DNA of 64,000 nt from Bradyrhizobium sp. 141 (GCF_023074055.1 NZ_JADPKR010000002.1:62001-126000); one strand, 5' to 3'; numbered from the stretch's first letter, positions 24,619-34,221 are shown. Notes: generated from the letters alone by a model not told the origin. Made by a program: numbers and translations.

Positions 24619-26166
24619 GTGCGATTTCGCTTTGAAAACAACGTGCTCGACGGCGACCTGCGGGAACTCACCCGCGGCGGGGCAGCCGTGCCGTTGCAGC
24701 CGCAAGTGTTCGATCTCTTGTTCTACCTCGTCGCGCAACGCTCGCGTGTGGTCAGCAAGGATGACCTGATCAGCCAGATCTGGAGCGACCGGATCATCTC
24801 GGATTCCGCGCTGAACAGCCGGATCAATGCCGCACGCAAGGCGATCAATGACGACGGCGCGACACAGCGGCTGATCAAGACCATTCCGCGCAAGGGCTTT
24901 CGCTTCGTCGGCGACGTCCGGGAAGAAATGGCAGCGTCGATCGCACCAGTCGAAGCCGGGCCCGCCCTCCCGCGCGTCGCGGACCGCCCGGCGGTCGCCG
25001 TGCTCGCCTTCGAGAACATGAGCGGCGATCCCGCACAGGATTATTTTGGCGACGGGATCAGCGAGGACATCCTCACGGCGCTGTCGAAACAACGCTGGTT
25101 CATGGTGATCGCCCGCAACTCGTCCTTCACCTACAAGGGACGCGCGGTCCATATCAGGCAGATCGCCGAGGAGCTCGGCGTCCGCTATGTCGTCGAAGGC
25201 AGCGTGCGCAAGGCGAACAACCGGGTGCACATCACCGCGCAGCTCAACGATGCCGCATCGGGCGGCCATCTGTGGGCCGAGCGCTATGACCGCGATCTGG
25301 TCGACGTCTTCGCCGTCCAGGACGAGATTACCAACGCGATCGTGGCGGCGATTGAGCCGCAGATCCATGCAGCAGAGAATTTCCGCGCCGATCGCAAGCC
25401 ACCGTCGAGCCTCGATGCATGGGATCTGCTGATGCGGGCGCTGTCGCACTATTGGCGCGTGACCCGGCGCGATCACGAGGCCGCGCGGGCCCTGCTGGAG
25501 CGCGCGATCGAGATCGATCCGAATTATGGCCGGGCGCTGTCGGTGCTGGCGGCAAACCACATGCTCGGCGTGCATCTCGGCTGGGCCGAGCTCGCCGCGG
25601 TGGCGCCGGCGGCGGAAGCCGCCGCACTGGCCGCGCTGCGCTGCGACCATGAGGATGCCTGGGCGCATGTCGCGCTCGGCAGCGTCTGCTTCTCGACACG
25701 CAGGCTTGCAGACGCGCTGTCCGAGTTCGAGCAGGCGCTCGCGCTCAATCCGAACTTCTCGCTGGCGCAAGGCTATTACGCGCTGGCGCTATCCTATGCC
25801 GGACGGCCGAAGGATTCGTTCGAGGCCGCCCAAAGGGCGATCCGGCTGTCACCGCGCGATCCGTCGCTGGCGATCTATCAGGGCATCGCCGGCTATGCGC
25901 GCTTCACCGAACGCCATTACGACGAGGCCATCGCGCTCGCGCGCGAGGCGATCCGCCATCGCGGCGATCTCACCGGCGCCTACCGGGTGCTCGCGGTTTC
26001 AGCCGGCATGACGGGCGACGAGATGCTTGCGGCGACGGCGCTGGGCGAGCTGCGCCGCACCCAGCCGGACATCTCGCTGCACTGGATCGCGACGCAGCTG
26101 CCATGGGCCAACGACGCCGATCGCGCGCACTATCTCGAAGGATTCCGGCGCGCGGGGTTGCGTTAG
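24619..26166 (+). CDS. CadC-like winged-helix regulator with TolB-like and TPR domains
   Basis: 515 residues. An OmpR-type winged helix spans 1-100 (VFDLLFYLVAQRSRVVSKDD, LNSRINAARKAINDDG, then TIPRKGFRFVGDV). A TolB N-like domain follows at about 125-260 (AVLAFENMSGDPAQDYFGDG, YVVEGSVRKANNRVHITAQL), then TPR repeats to the end. No membrane helix is evident, unlike true CadC, so it should act in the cytoplasm. GTG start at 24619. It is divergent from mddA and its own start is adjacent to two direct repeats that probably bind it. The signal is unknown. Confidence 0.85.
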   Translation: MRFRFENNVLDGDLRELTRGGAAVPLQPQVFDLLFYLVAQRSRVVSKDDLISQIWSDRIISDSALNSRINAARKAINDDGATQRLIKTIPRKGFRFVGDVREEMAASIAPVEAGPALPRVADRPAVAVLAFENMSGDPAQDYFGDGISEDILTALSKQRWFMVIARNSSFTYKGRAVHIRQIAEELGVRYVVEGSVRKANNRVHITAQLNDAASGGHLWAERYDRDLVDVFAVQDEITNAIVAAIEPQIHAAENFRADRKPPSSLDAWDLLMRALSHYWRVTRRDHEAARALLERAIEIDPNYGRALSVLAANHMLGVHLGWAELAAVAPAAEAAALAALRCDHEDAWAHVALGSVCFSTRRLADALSEFEQALALNPNFSLAQGYYALALSYAGRPKDSFEAAQRAIRLSPRDPSLAIYQGIAGYARFTERHYDEAIALAREAIRHRGDLTGAYRVLAVSAGMTGDEMLAATALGELRRTQPDISLHWIATQLPWANDADRAHYLEGFRRAGLR

Positions 26167-26184
26167 ACGACCGTCATGCCGTCT

Positions 26185-26700
26185 CTACGTCGTGCGCTTG
26201 CGGCGCAGGTGGACGATGACGTCGAGCCGCGCGATCTCGTGGCCGGGAAGCGCCTCGGGGATCTTGGTGAAGGCAAGGCCGTCGGCGACGTCGACCAGCA
26301 CATCCTCGCCTTCGAGATAGAAGTGCGGGTGCACCGATGTGTCGGTGTCGAAGAACGACTTGATGCCGTCGGCCGCGATCCGGCGGAGCAGGCCGGCCTC
26401 GGTGAACTGGTTCAGCGTGTTGTAGACGGTCGCGAGCGACAGATACGCGTTCGCCGCCATCGCCTCGTCATAGAGGCTCTCCGCGGTGACATGACGATGG
26501 CCGCCCAGGAACAGCAACTGGCCGAGCGCGAGGCGCTGACGCGTCGGGCGCAGGCCGGCATTGCCCAGCAATTGCAGGCAGTGCTGCACGCCGGCGTTCG
26601 GCGGGTGCTCGTGGCCGGCGACATCAGGTCCGCACTCGTCACCGACAGGATATTCGTGGCCTGGATGTCCATCGATTGTCTCACGCGTCTTACGGCTCAA
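26185..26700 (-). CDS. Fur-family regulator of the Irr branch
   Basis: 171 residues from a TTG at 26700; the true start is uncertain because no ribosome site is clear. The DNA-binding part GLRPTRQRLALGQLLFLGGH then LSLATVYNTLNQFTEAGLLR and the SFFDTDTSVHPHFYLEGEDV metal/heme-ligand region match Irr more than Fur or Zur. The C terminus IARLDVIVHLRRKR is also Irr-like. Canonical B. japonicum Irr carries an N-terminal Cys-Pro heme regulatory motif; none is seen here, and the H-H-H cluster is H-P-H. I read it as an Irr paralogue controlling iron or heme genes. A perfect FixK-type box lies 67 bp upstream. Confidence 0.82.
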   Translation of the reverse strand: MSRKTRETIDGHPGHEYPVGDECGPDVAGHEHPPNAGVQHCLQLLGNAGLRPTRQRLALGQLLFLGGHRHVTAESLYDEAMAANAYLSLATVYNTLNQFTEAGLLRRIAADGIKSFFDTDTSVHPHFYLEGEDVLVDVADGLAFTKIPEALPGHEIARLDVIVHLRRKRTT

Positions 26701-26766
26701 GGGGGCAGGACACGCCGTTCCGGGTCCCGCCAGTTGCCATTCGATCGCAAAAGCGGCGGCTCGGCT

Positions 26767-26780
26767 TTGATCCGGATCAA
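26767..26780. promoter_or_regulatory. FixK/FNR-type box
   Basis: TTGATCCGGATCAA is a perfect palindrome of the TTGAT-N4-ATCAA class, extended by T and A on each side. It lies 67 bp from the Irr-like start and 346 bp from the ABC importer start. A TATCGC about 31 bp to its right could be a -10 for the plus direction; the minus direction shows no clear -10. Which gene it serves is open. Confidence 0.72.
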
Positions 26781-27125
26781 ATCCGCAGCAGAGCGCCTCT
26801 GACCTATCGCAAGGCGGTCCGGTTTATTCCGCGTGGCGCAAGAGGGCTGTGACCGCCGTCCCGCGACGCTGTGTCGCTAGTCCATCGGCCATGTCGGCCA
26901 ACGACCGACATCATCCAGCTCCCTGGCAATAAGAGGCCGATCCATCAAAACAGGACGCGCTGTACATTTTTTATGCTGACACTGTCGCGACTTTCATCTT
27001 GCGGCGCCGAACGAGACTATGTGAGCTTCGATATCGGATGGGGACTGGGATGGGCCGGCCGTAGCTTTGCGCGCGAGGGCGCTTGCGAAGCGTTCACGGC
27101 CGGTCTCGCTTGAGAAAGATACGAC

Positions 27126-28676
27126 ATGCCAAAACGAGTGTTGCTTGGTCTCCTCCTGGCTTGCGGCCTCACGGCCCCGACACTGGCGCAAGAGCCAAAA
27201 ACGGGGGGCGTGGTCAATGCCGTGATCCAGCCCGAGCCCCCCGGCCTGATGCTCGCGCTGGTCCAGAACGGACCGACCCAGATGGTGTCGGGCAATATCT
27301 TCGAGGGATTGCTGCGCTACAGCCCCAAGCTCGAACCGCAGCCGGAGCTCGCCGAGAGCTGGAGCGTCAGCGAGGACGCCAAAACCTACACCTTCAAGCT
27401 CAGGAAGGGCGTGACCTGGCATGACGGCAAGCCCTTTACCGCTGCCGACGTGCTGTTCTCGGTCGAGATGCTGAAGCAGACCCACGCGCGCGCCCGTAAC
27501 AACCTCGCCCAGGTCGACAAGGTCGAGGCGCCCGACGACTACACCGTGGTGTTCACCCTGAAGCAGCCGTTTGGCCCGTTCCTCGGCATCTTCGAGGTCG
27601 GCTCGATGCCGATGGTGCCGAAGCATCTCTACGAAGGCACCGACTTCAAGACCAATCCTTACAACAACGCGCCTGTCGGCACCGGCCCCTTCATGTTTAG
27701 GGAGTGGCAGAAGGGCTCGTACATCCGTTTGGTCAAGAATCCGAACTATCACGAGAAGGGCAAGCCCTATCTCGACGAGATCTACTGGCAGATCATTCCC
27801 GACGCCGCTGCGCGCTCGGTGGCGTATGAGACCGGCAAGGTCGACGTGCTGCCGGGTGGCTCAGTCGAGAACTTTGACGTGCCGCGGCTGTCCAAGCTGA
27901 AGGACACTTGCGTCACCGGAGCCGGCTGGGAGTTCTTCTCGCCGCTGGCCTGGCTGTGGCTCAACAACCGCCAGGGTCCGCTCGCCGACAAGCGGGTGCG
28001 GCAGGCGATCATGTTTGCGATCGATCGTGATTTCGCCAAGGACGTGATCTGGAACGGGCTCGGCAAGGTCGCGACCGGCCCGTCGGCCTCGACCATCAAA
28101 TATTACACCGACGACGTGCCGAAGTACGCCTACGATCCCGCCAAGGCCAAGGCGCTGCTGAAGGAAGCCGGCTACAAGGGCGAGAAGATCCGCCTGCTGC
28201 CGCTCGCCTATGGCGAGACCTGGCAGCGCTGGGGTGAAGCGGTGAAGCAGAACCTGATGGACGTCGGCATCAACATCGAGACCATCGCCACGGACGTTGC
28301 CGGCGGCAACCAGAAGATCGGCGATTGGGATTACGACATCGCCTTCACCTATCTCTACCAGTACGGCGACCCCGCCCTCGGCGTCGGCCGCAACTACGTC
28401 TCCAGTGCCATCGCCAAGGGCCAGGTGTTCAACAATGTCGAGGGTTACTCCAACCCTGAGATCGACAAGCTGTTCGCCGACGGCGCCATCGCAACCCCGG
28501 ACTCCAAGCGCAAGGAGATCTACGAGAAGGCGCAGAAGATCCTGGTCGAGGACGTGCCGGTGGCCTGGATGCTCGAGCTGCAATTCCCGACGATCATGCG
28601 GTGCAAGGTCAAGAACCTGATCACGACGGGGATCGGCGTCAATGACGGCTTCAAGGACGCATGGCTCGACAAGTGA
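27126..28676 (+). CDS. ABC transporter substrate-binding protein, peptide family (SBP_bac_5)
   Basis: 516 residues. Signal peptide KRVLLGLLLACGLTAPTLA, mature N terminus QEPKTGGVVNAVIQPEPPGL. Family marks are NIFEGLLRYSPKLEPQPELA, FKLRKGVTWHDGKPFTAADV and VRQAIMFAIDRDFAKDVIW. It feeds the permeases and ATPase that follow on the same strand. The ATG has GAAAGATACGAC upstream. A palindromic repeat separates it from the permease, so its transcript level may differ from the rest. Substrate is likely a di- or oligopeptide but is not proven. Confidence 0.92.
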   Translation: MPKRVLLGLLLACGLTAPTLAQEPKTGGVVNAVIQPEPPGLMLALVQNGPTQMVSGNIFEGLLRYSPKLEPQPELAESWSVSEDAKTYTFKLRKGVTWHDGKPFTAADVLFSVEMLKQTHARARNNLAQVDKVEAPDDYTVVFTLKQPFGPFLGIFEVGSMPMVPKHLYEGTDFKTNPYNNAPVGTGPFMFREWQKGSYIRLVKNPNYHEKGKPYLDEIYWQIIPDAAARSVAYETGKVDVLPGGSVENFDVPRLSKLKDTCVTGAGWEFFSPLAWLWLNNRQGPLADKRVRQAIMFAIDRDFAKDVIWNGLGKVATGPSASTIKYYTDDVPKYAYDPAKAKALLKEAGYKGEKIRLLPLAYGETWQRWGEAVKQNLMDVGINIETIATDVAGGNQKIGDWDYDIAFTYLYQYGDPALGVGRNYVSSAIAKGQVFNNVEGYSNPEIDKLFADGAIATPDSKRKEIYEKAQKILVEDVPVAWMLELQFPTIMRCKVKNLITTGIGVNDGFKDAWLDK

Positions 28677-28751
28677 CGGACGCTTCGCGTCTGATCTCCT
28701 GTGCTATAGCTTTCGCCGAATGATTACTGTCCGAGCCACGGAAAAGGTGCA

Positions 28752-28896
28752 CCTCTCCCGCTTGCGGGGGAGGTCGACGCGCGCCGGGCGATGCGAAGCA
28801 TCGTCACAAGCGCGGCGGGTGGGGGCTCTCTCCACGCGAAGACTCTCACTGCGGAAACACCCCCACCCCAACCCTCCCCCGCAAGCGGGAGAGGGG
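28752..28896. repeat. Palindromic intergenic element (CTCCCGCTTGCGGG family)
   Basis: CCTCTCCCGCTTGCGGGGGAGG at 28752-28773 is itself palindromic and is repeated inverted as CCTCCCCCGCAAGCGGGAGA near 28873-28892. Between them lies about 100 bp with no gene. The pattern is that of rhizobial RIME/RPE-type elements, here sitting between the binding-protein gene and its permease. Confidence 0.75.
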
Positions 28897-28946
28897 GCGC
28901 ACCGTCGCTGCGGCGACCCTCTCGTCAAACAAGCGTCGCTCTAACT

Positions 28947-29918
28947 ATGCTCTCCTTCGTTGCTCAGCGTGTCCTGAAGGGCGTGATCGTCCTGCTTGCG
29001 ATCGTCGTCCTCAATTTCTTCCTGATCCGGCTCGCGCCCGGCGATCCCGCGGTCGTGATGGCGGGCGAGGCCGGGGCCAGCGACCAGGTCTTCGTCAAGC
29101 AGCTCCGTGAAAAGTTCGGCCTCGACAAGCCGCTGCCCGAGCAGCTCTTCATCTACGTCAAGGGCGTCGTGACACTCGACCTCGGTTTCTCCTTCCGCCA
29201 GCAGGCACCGGTCGCAAAGCTGATCGGCGAACGGCTGCCGGCGACACTGCTGCTGACGCTGACGGCATTCGCGATCTCGCTCGCACTCGGCATTCTGTTC
29301 GGCACCTTCGCCGCGCGCTTTGCCGGGACCTTTCTCGACACGGCCATCACCGTGTTCGCGCTGATCTTCTACGCTATGCCGCTTTTCTGGGTGGCGCTGA
29401 TGGGCATCCTGCTGTTCTCGGTCACCATGGATTGGTTGCCGAGTTTTGGTTACGAGACGGTCGGTGCCAACCTCACCGGCCTCGCCCATGCCGTCGATGT
29501 CGCAAAGCACCTGATCATGCCGGCGATGACGCTCGGCCTGTTCTTCATGGCGACCTATACCCGCATGACGCGCGCCTCGATGCTGGAGGTGAAGCGGCTC
29601 GATTTCGTCAAGACGGCGCGCGCCAAGGGCCTTTCCGACGCCGTGATCCAGCGCCGCCACGTGCTGCGCAATGCGCTGCTGCCGGTGGTGACGCTGGCCG
29701 GCGTGCATTCCGGTACGCTGATCGGCGGTGCGGTCATCACCGAGACCGTGTTCGCCTGGCCCGGCATCGGACGCCTGATGTACGACGCCCTGCTCCAGCG
29801 CGACTACAATCTGCTGCTCGGCGTCTTCGTGATCTGCTCCGCCATGGTGCTGATTTTCAACCTCATCACCGACCTGGTTTACCGACTGGTCGATCCGCGC
29901 ATCGAATTCGCCTCATGA
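28947..29918 (+). CDS. ABC transporter permease, DppB/OppB type
   Basis: 323 residues, six membrane helices. The N-terminal VLNFFLIRLAPGDPAVVMAG is the DppB hallmark. The cytoplasmic EAA loop is KTARAKGLSDAVIQRRHVLR. An ATG at 28947 gives MLSFVAQRVLKG; the frame runs upstream through the palindromic repeat, which I exclude. The stop overlaps the next permease start (ATGA). Confidence 0.93.
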   Translation: MLSFVAQRVLKGVIVLLAIVVLNFFLIRLAPGDPAVVMAGEAGASDQVFVKQLREKFGLDKPLPEQLFIYVKGVVTLDLGFSFRQQAPVAKLIGERLPATLLLTLTAFAISLALGILFGTFAARFAGTFLDTAITVFALIFYAMPLFWVALMGILLFSVTMDWLPSFGYETVGANLTGLAHAVDVAKHLIMPAMTLGLFFMATYTRMTRASMLEVKRLDFVKTARAKGLSDAVIQRRHVLRNALLPVVTLAGVHSGTLIGGAVITETVFAWPGIGRLMYDALLQRDYNLLLGVFVICSAMVLIFNLITDLVYRLVDPRIEFAS

Positions 29919-30754
29919 AACAGTTCTGGAAATCGATGCTGAAGAGCCCGAGCGGCGTCATCGGGCTCGTCATCCTGGTGCTCGCGATCTCGGTCGCAGT
30001 GTTCGGGCCGATGCTGTTCCCAAACTCGCCCTGGCGCATGGTGCAGCGGCCGTTCCTGCCGCCGTTCACGCTCTCGACGGTGCCGCTCGGCACCGACGCG
30101 CTCGGTCGCGACGTGTTCGCCGGCATGATCTTTGGCGCACGCGTCTCGCTGCTCGTGGGCCTCGTCTCCACGCTGGTGGCGCTAATCGTCGGCATGCCGA
30201 TCGGCGCCGTGGCCGGCTATTTCGGCGGCAGGGTCGATGACGCCCTGATGCGCTTCACCGAGTTCTTCCAGACCATTCCGAGCTTCGCGCTAGCGATCGT
30301 GCTGGTCGCGATCCTGCAGCCTTCGATCTATTCGATCGTGACCTCGATCGCGCTGGTGAGCTGGCCGCCGGTCGCCCGTCTCGTGCGCGGCGAGGTGCTG
30401 TCGCTGCGCACGCGCGAATATGTCCAGGCCGCCGTGGTCACCGGGCAGTCGCACACCTGGATCATCCTGCGCGAGATCCTGCCTAACGCGCTGTCGCCGG
30501 TGATCGTGCTGGCCTCGCTGATGGTGGCGACCGCGATCCTGCTGGAATCCTCGCTGTCCTTCCTCGGCCTCGGCGATCCCAATCTGATCTCCTGGGGCTA
30601 CATGGTCGGCGCCGGCCGCACTGTGATCCGCCAGGCCTGGTGGATCACGGTGTTTCCCGGTGTCGCCATCCTGATCTCCGTGCTCGGATTGAACCTGATC
30701 GGCGAAGGCCTCAACGACGCGCTCAATCCACGCCTGTCGCGGGAGGGACGCTGA
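29915..30754 (+). CDS. ABC transporter permease, DppC/OppC type
   Basis: 279 residues, with the DppC N-terminal helix and TVPLGTDALGRDVFAGMIFG. The EAA loop is QAAVVTGQSHTWIILREILP and the C-terminal LLESSLSFLGLGDPN is typical. It starts inside the ATGA overlap with the DppB-type gene and ends two bases before the ATPase gene, so the three are coupled. Confidence 0.94.
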   Translation: MKQFWKSMLKSPSGVIGLVILVLAISVAVFGPMLFPNSPWRMVQRPFLPPFTLSTVPLGTDALGRDVFAGMIFGARVSLLVGLVSTLVALIVGMPIGAVAGYFGGRVDDALMRFTEFFQTIPSFALAIVLVAILQPSIYSIVTSIALVSWPPVARLVRGEVLSLRTREYVQAAVVTGQSHTWIILREILPNALSPVIVLASLMVATAILLESSLSFLGLGDPNLISWGYMVGAGRTVIRQAWWITVFPGVAILISVLGLNLIGEGLNDALNPRLSREGR

Positions 30755-30756
30755 CG

Positions 30757-32376
30757 ATGACCGCCCCGCCCGCCGTCTCCATCAAGAACCTCAAGATCGC
30801 GCTGCCGAAAGGCGCCGAGCGTCCCTTCGCCGTCGACGGCGTGTCGCTGGACCTGCGGCCCGGCAAGATCGTCTGCGTCGTCGGCGAATCCGGCTCCGGC
30901 AAGTCGATGTGCGCGCATGCGCTGATGGGCCTGTTGCCTGATACGGTGTCTATCGCCTCCGGCGAGATCCAGTTCGAAGGCCGCGACCTGCTCAAGCTCG
31001 ATGACGACAGCTGGCGCGATCTGCGCGGCCGCAGGCTGGCGATGATTTTTCAGGAGCCGATGACCGCGCTCAATCCGTTGATGCGGATCGGCGACCAGAT
31101 GGCGGAGATGTTCGAGGCGCACGGCCTGCTCACATCTAGGGAACGGCGCGCGAGAGCGCTGGCGCTGGCACGCGAGGTGGGCTTGCCCGACCCCGAGCGC
31201 ATCGTCCGCGCCTATCCGCACCAGCTCTCCGGCGGCCAGCGCCAGCGCGCCATGATCGCGATGGCGCTCGCGCTCGAGCCTGCCGTGCTGGTCGCGGACG
31301 AGCCGACCACCGCGCTCGACGTCACCACGCAGGCGCAGATCCTCAAGCTGATCCGTAACCTTCAGCGCAACCGGAACATGGCGGTGATGTTCATCACCCA
31401 TGATTTCGGCGTGGTCGCCGACATCGCCGACCAGGTCGTCGTGCTCCGCCATGGCAAGGTCGTGGAGGAAGGCCCGGCCGCGGCCGTCTTCAACGCGCCG
31501 CAGCACGACTACACCAAGGCGCTGCTCGCAGCCGTGCCCTCGATGGATCCGCCGGCGCGAGAGCCCCTCGACGATCAGGCCAGGGCGGTCGAGGTGATCG
31601 GGTTGGACAAGACCTACGTGACATCAGGCGGCTGGTTTCGCGAAGACCGCCGCGTCGATGCGGCGCGCGCGGTCAATTTTGACATCCTCAAGGGCGAGAC
31701 GCTCGGCCTCGTCGGCGAATCCGGTTCGGGAAAATCGTCGGTGGCGCGGCTCGTGATGCGGCTGATCGAGGCCGACCGCGGCACGGTGCGGATCGGCGAG
31801 ACCGATCTCACGTCACTCTCGGGCAAGGCGCTGCGCACTGAGCGCCATCGCATCCAGATGATCTTCCAGGATCCGTTCGCCTCGCTCAATCCGCGGCGCA
31901 AGGTCGGCCACATCATCGCCGACGGCCCGATCGCGGCCGGCATCGATCCGAAGGTCGCCTTCGACCGCGCCCGCGATCTCCTCAAGATGGTGGGCCTGGA
32001 TGCCGGCGCACTCGAACGCTATCCGCACGAATTCTCAGGCGGCCAGCGCCAGCGCATCGGCATTGCGCGCGCGCTGGCGCTCGAGCCCGAGATCATCGTC
32101 GCGGACGAAGCCGTCTCCGCGCTCGACGTTTCCGTGCAGGCGCAAGTCCTGAGACTGCTCGAAGACCTCAAGGCACGCCTCGGCCTCTCGATGCTGTTCA
32201 TCACCCACGATTTGCGCGTCGCCGCCCAGATCTGCGACCGCATCGCGGTAATGCAGCGCGGCGCCATCGTCGAGCTGAAGCCGACGGCGCAGCTCTTCGC
32301 CGCGCCGGAGCATGCCTATACGCGGGAGTTGCTTGCAGCGGTGCCGGGACGCAAGGAACGCGCGCCGGCGGCGTAA
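30757..32376 (+). CDS. ABC transporter ATP-binding protein, fused DppD-DppF type
   Basis: 539 residues with two complete nucleotide-binding domains. Domain 1: Walker A GESGSGKS at 43-50, signature LSGGQRQR, Walker [10 protein letters not shown]. Domain 2 begins about 275: GESGSGKS again, signature FSGGQRQR, Walker [10 protein letters not shown]. The fusion does the work of separate DppD and DppF proteins. Each half ends in the peptide-type tail ([26 protein letters not shown]). It completes the importer begun at 27126. Confidence 0.95.
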   Translation: MTAPPAVSIKNLKIALPKGAERPFAVDGVSLDLRPGKIVCVVGESGSGKSMCAHALMGLLPDTVSIASGEIQFEGRDLLKLDDDSWRDLRGRRLAMIFQEPMTALNPLMRIGDQMAEMFEAHGLLTSRERRARALALAREVGLPDPERIVRAYPHQLSGGQRQRAMIAMALALEPAVLVADEPTTALDVTTQAQILKLIRNLQRNRNMAVMFITHDFGVVADIADQVVVLRHGKVVEEGPAAAVFNAPQHDYTKALLAAVPSMDPPAREPLDDQARAVEVIGLDKTYVTSGGWFREDRRVDAARAVNFDILKGETLGLVGESGSGKSSVARLVMRLIEADRGTVRIGETDLTSLSGKALRTERHRIQMIFQDPFASLNPRRKVGHIIADGPIAAGIDPKVAFDRARDLLKMVGLDAGALERYPHEFSGGQRQRIGIARALALEPEIIVADEAVSALDVSVQAQVLRLLEDLKARLGLSMLFITHDLRVAAQICDRIAVMQRGAIVELKPTAQLFAAPEHAYTRELLAAVPGRKERAPAA

Positions 32377-32714
32377 ACGAACGCGTACGGCAGCCGAATT
32401 CGAGATCGTTCCAAAACTTGCACGCCGCAAAGCGAGAAACATATTCGATCGAGCGGCATTTGCTTGGCGAGATTGTCCTTGCTGGCGGCAGCAAGGGGAA
32501 AATTGGCACCGCCCTCGCGCATTATGAGGCGGTGCGCGGCTTCGCAATTCACGCGAGAGAACAAACCGGGACATCGGACCGCCAGAGTGCCATCACGCGC
32601 TTTTGTTCTGACGTGACCGGTTGCGCCGTTTCAAAGCCGAAACGGCGCCATAGATCGGAATGGAATGATCGCCGTCATCTGATGACGGATTGGCAACTGA
32701 TATTCGGAGCCGCC
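32377..32714. other. 338-bp gap, no gene seen
   Basis: No supported gene. A plus-strand frame is open from 32418 into the small gene at 32715 but lacks a start with a ribosome site. No operator or hairpin stands out. Confidence 0.45.
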
Positions 32715-32891
32715 ATGGGCGAAGTTATTCAATTTGTCTCGAAGTCCGAGCGCGAGCGAGTGCGCCTTATTCAGGAGGCACGCGCGATCTACGACAGTAT
32801 CTTCCCGCCGGCTGATCCCGCCAGCGAGAGACAGGACAAGGCAACAGGCGGCCGCGCGTTTGGCCGCGGCGACGGGGGTAACCTCGCATGA
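32715..32891 (+). CDS. Micro-protein of the MGEVIQF type, 58 residues
   Basis: ATG at 32715 after CGGAGCCGCC gives MGEVIQFVSKSERERVRLIQ then EARAIYDSIFPPADPASERQ and a loose tail. A charged helix followed by S-I-F-P-P-A-D-P is, from memory, a small conserved Bradyrhizobium protein. No known function. Its last four bases (ATGA) contain the start of the next gene, so the two are translated together. Confidence 0.65.
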   Translation: MGEVIQFVSKSERERVRLIQEARAIYDSIFPPADPASERQDKATGGRAFGRGDGGNLA

Positions 32892-33097
32892 TCAAGATCA
32901 TCGCCGTGCTCTGTAGCCTCGCCTCTCCGACAAATTGTCACGAGCAGATCGTGACCACCTCCGACTTTGCCGAGGTCTCGGTGCAGTCCTGCCTGATGGG
33001 CGCGCCGCAGCTCGCCGACTGGATGAATCAGCATCCGGCGGAGCGACTGGCTGCGTGGCGCTGCGTAATCGGGAAGCAGGGCGACAGGGGAATCTAG
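32888..33097 (+). CDS. Micro-protein with conserved cysteines, 69 residues
   Basis: Starts in an ATGA overlap with the preceding gene. Sequence features: MIKIIAVLCSLASPTNCHEQ, a Cys-Leu-Met segment SVQSCLMGAPQLADWMNQHP, and LAAWRCVIG. Four cysteines in 69 residues and a hydrophobic start could mean a short secreted or membrane-attached protein, but there is no clean cleavage site. I do not recognise a named family. Confidence 0.65.
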   Translation: MIKIIAVLCSLASPTNCHEQIVTTSDFAEVSVQSCLMGAPQLADWMNQHPAERLAAWRCVIGKQGDRGI

Positions 33098-33251
33098 GCT
33101 CGCGGGTCTGCTTCCATCCAACGATTCTGGCCTGGTCCTGACGGCTGCAGACGAAGGCCGCTCGAGTTGAGATTGGCTCGAGCAAAACGGTGACGACCAT
33201 ACATTGCCGGAGTAACCTGCCGCGCGGACGTTGGCAGCAGGGGAAAGCCGG

Positions 33252-34187
33252 ATGGAAGTCGCCAGCCTCGTTCTTCCCGTATTTGCGATTATCGTCACCG
33301 GCTGGCTCGCGGGCGAACTCGGCTACCTCTCCCGTTCGCTTTCCGATGCCCTTGTGCACTTTGCCTACAACGTGGCGATGCCGGCGCTTCTGATCGTCAC
33401 GATCGCACAGGAGCCGGCGCGCAATCTGCTGGAATGGCGCTTCCTGCTCGCGTTTGGCGGTGGCTCCCTGATCTGCTTCGCACTGGTGTTCCTCGTGGTC
33501 CGCGCCGACGGAAAGCATGATCTTGCGAGCAGCACGATCCATGGCATGGCCGCGGCGATGACCAACACCGGTTTCGTGGCGCTGCCGATCCTGCACGCGA
33601 TCTACGGTCAGCCTGCCGTCCTCCCCGCGGCGGTGGCGACGGTATTCGTGGCCGCCGTGATGTTCCCGATCACGGTCATTCTGCTGGAAAAGGACGCGCG
33701 AGAGCCGGCGCATTCGGCGGGGTTGGTGAGGCAGATCCTGCTCAATCCGATGGTCCTATCGACACTCATTGGTCTCGTCTGGGCAATCACGGGCCTGCCG
33801 ATTCCGGCGCCGGTCGCGGCCTATCTGAACATGATCGCCGCCGCGCTCACGCCCTGCGCGCTGTTCGCCATCGGCCTCGGTCTGTCCGTCGACGGCCTGC
33901 GCTCCAACCTAAAATCATCGTTTGCGCTGGCGGCGGTGAAACTGGTGGTCATGCCGCTGATCGTCTACGGGCTCTGTGTGGTCTTGGTGCTCGATCCTCT
34001 CTACACGGTCGCGGCCGTCGTCTGCGCGGCCGTGCCGACCGCAAAGACCGTGTATGTCCTCGCGCATGAGCACAAGGTCGAGGAGAAGCTGGTTGCGGCC
34101 ACGGTCTCGATCACGACGATGCTGTCGGTCGCGACATTGCTGGCCGCGCTCTATCTGCTCTCCGGCTTGGCGAGCGGCACGCGTTGA
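33252..34187 (+). CDS. AEC (auxin efflux carrier) family transporter
   Basis: 311 residues, ten predicted membrane helices in two inverted halves: LVLPVFAIIVTGWLAGELGY and FAYNVAMPALLIVTIAQEPA near the start, TPCALFAIGLGLSVDGLRSN in the middle and VCAAVPTAKTVYVLAHEHKV near the end. Bacterial AEC carriers move small carboxylates such as malate or malonate; the substrate here is unknown. The ATG at 33252 follows GGGGAAAGCCGG. It is a single-gene unit. Confidence 0.9.
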   Translation: MEVASLVLPVFAIIVTGWLAGELGYLSRSLSDALVHFAYNVAMPALLIVTIAQEPARNLLEWRFLLAFGGGSLICFALVFLVVRADGKHDLASSTIHGMAAAMTNTGFVALPILHAIYGQPAVLPAAVATVFVAAVMFPITVILLEKDAREPAHSAGLVRQILLNPMVLSTLIGLVWAITGLPIPAPVAAYLNMIAAALTPCALFAIGLGLSVDGLRSNLKSSFALAAVKLVVMPLIVYGLCVVLVLDPLYTVAAVVCAAVPTAKTVYVLAHEHKVEEKLVAATVSITTMLSVATLLAALYLLSGLASGTR

Positions 34188-34221
34188 TCTGCCATCGGCT
34201 TCCGTCTCGCCGAAATGTTGT

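Noticed and set aside
24517..25770. 417-codon minus-strand frame over the CadC-like gene
   Set aside because: Antisense to a winged-helix/TPR gene; no ribosome site or domain.
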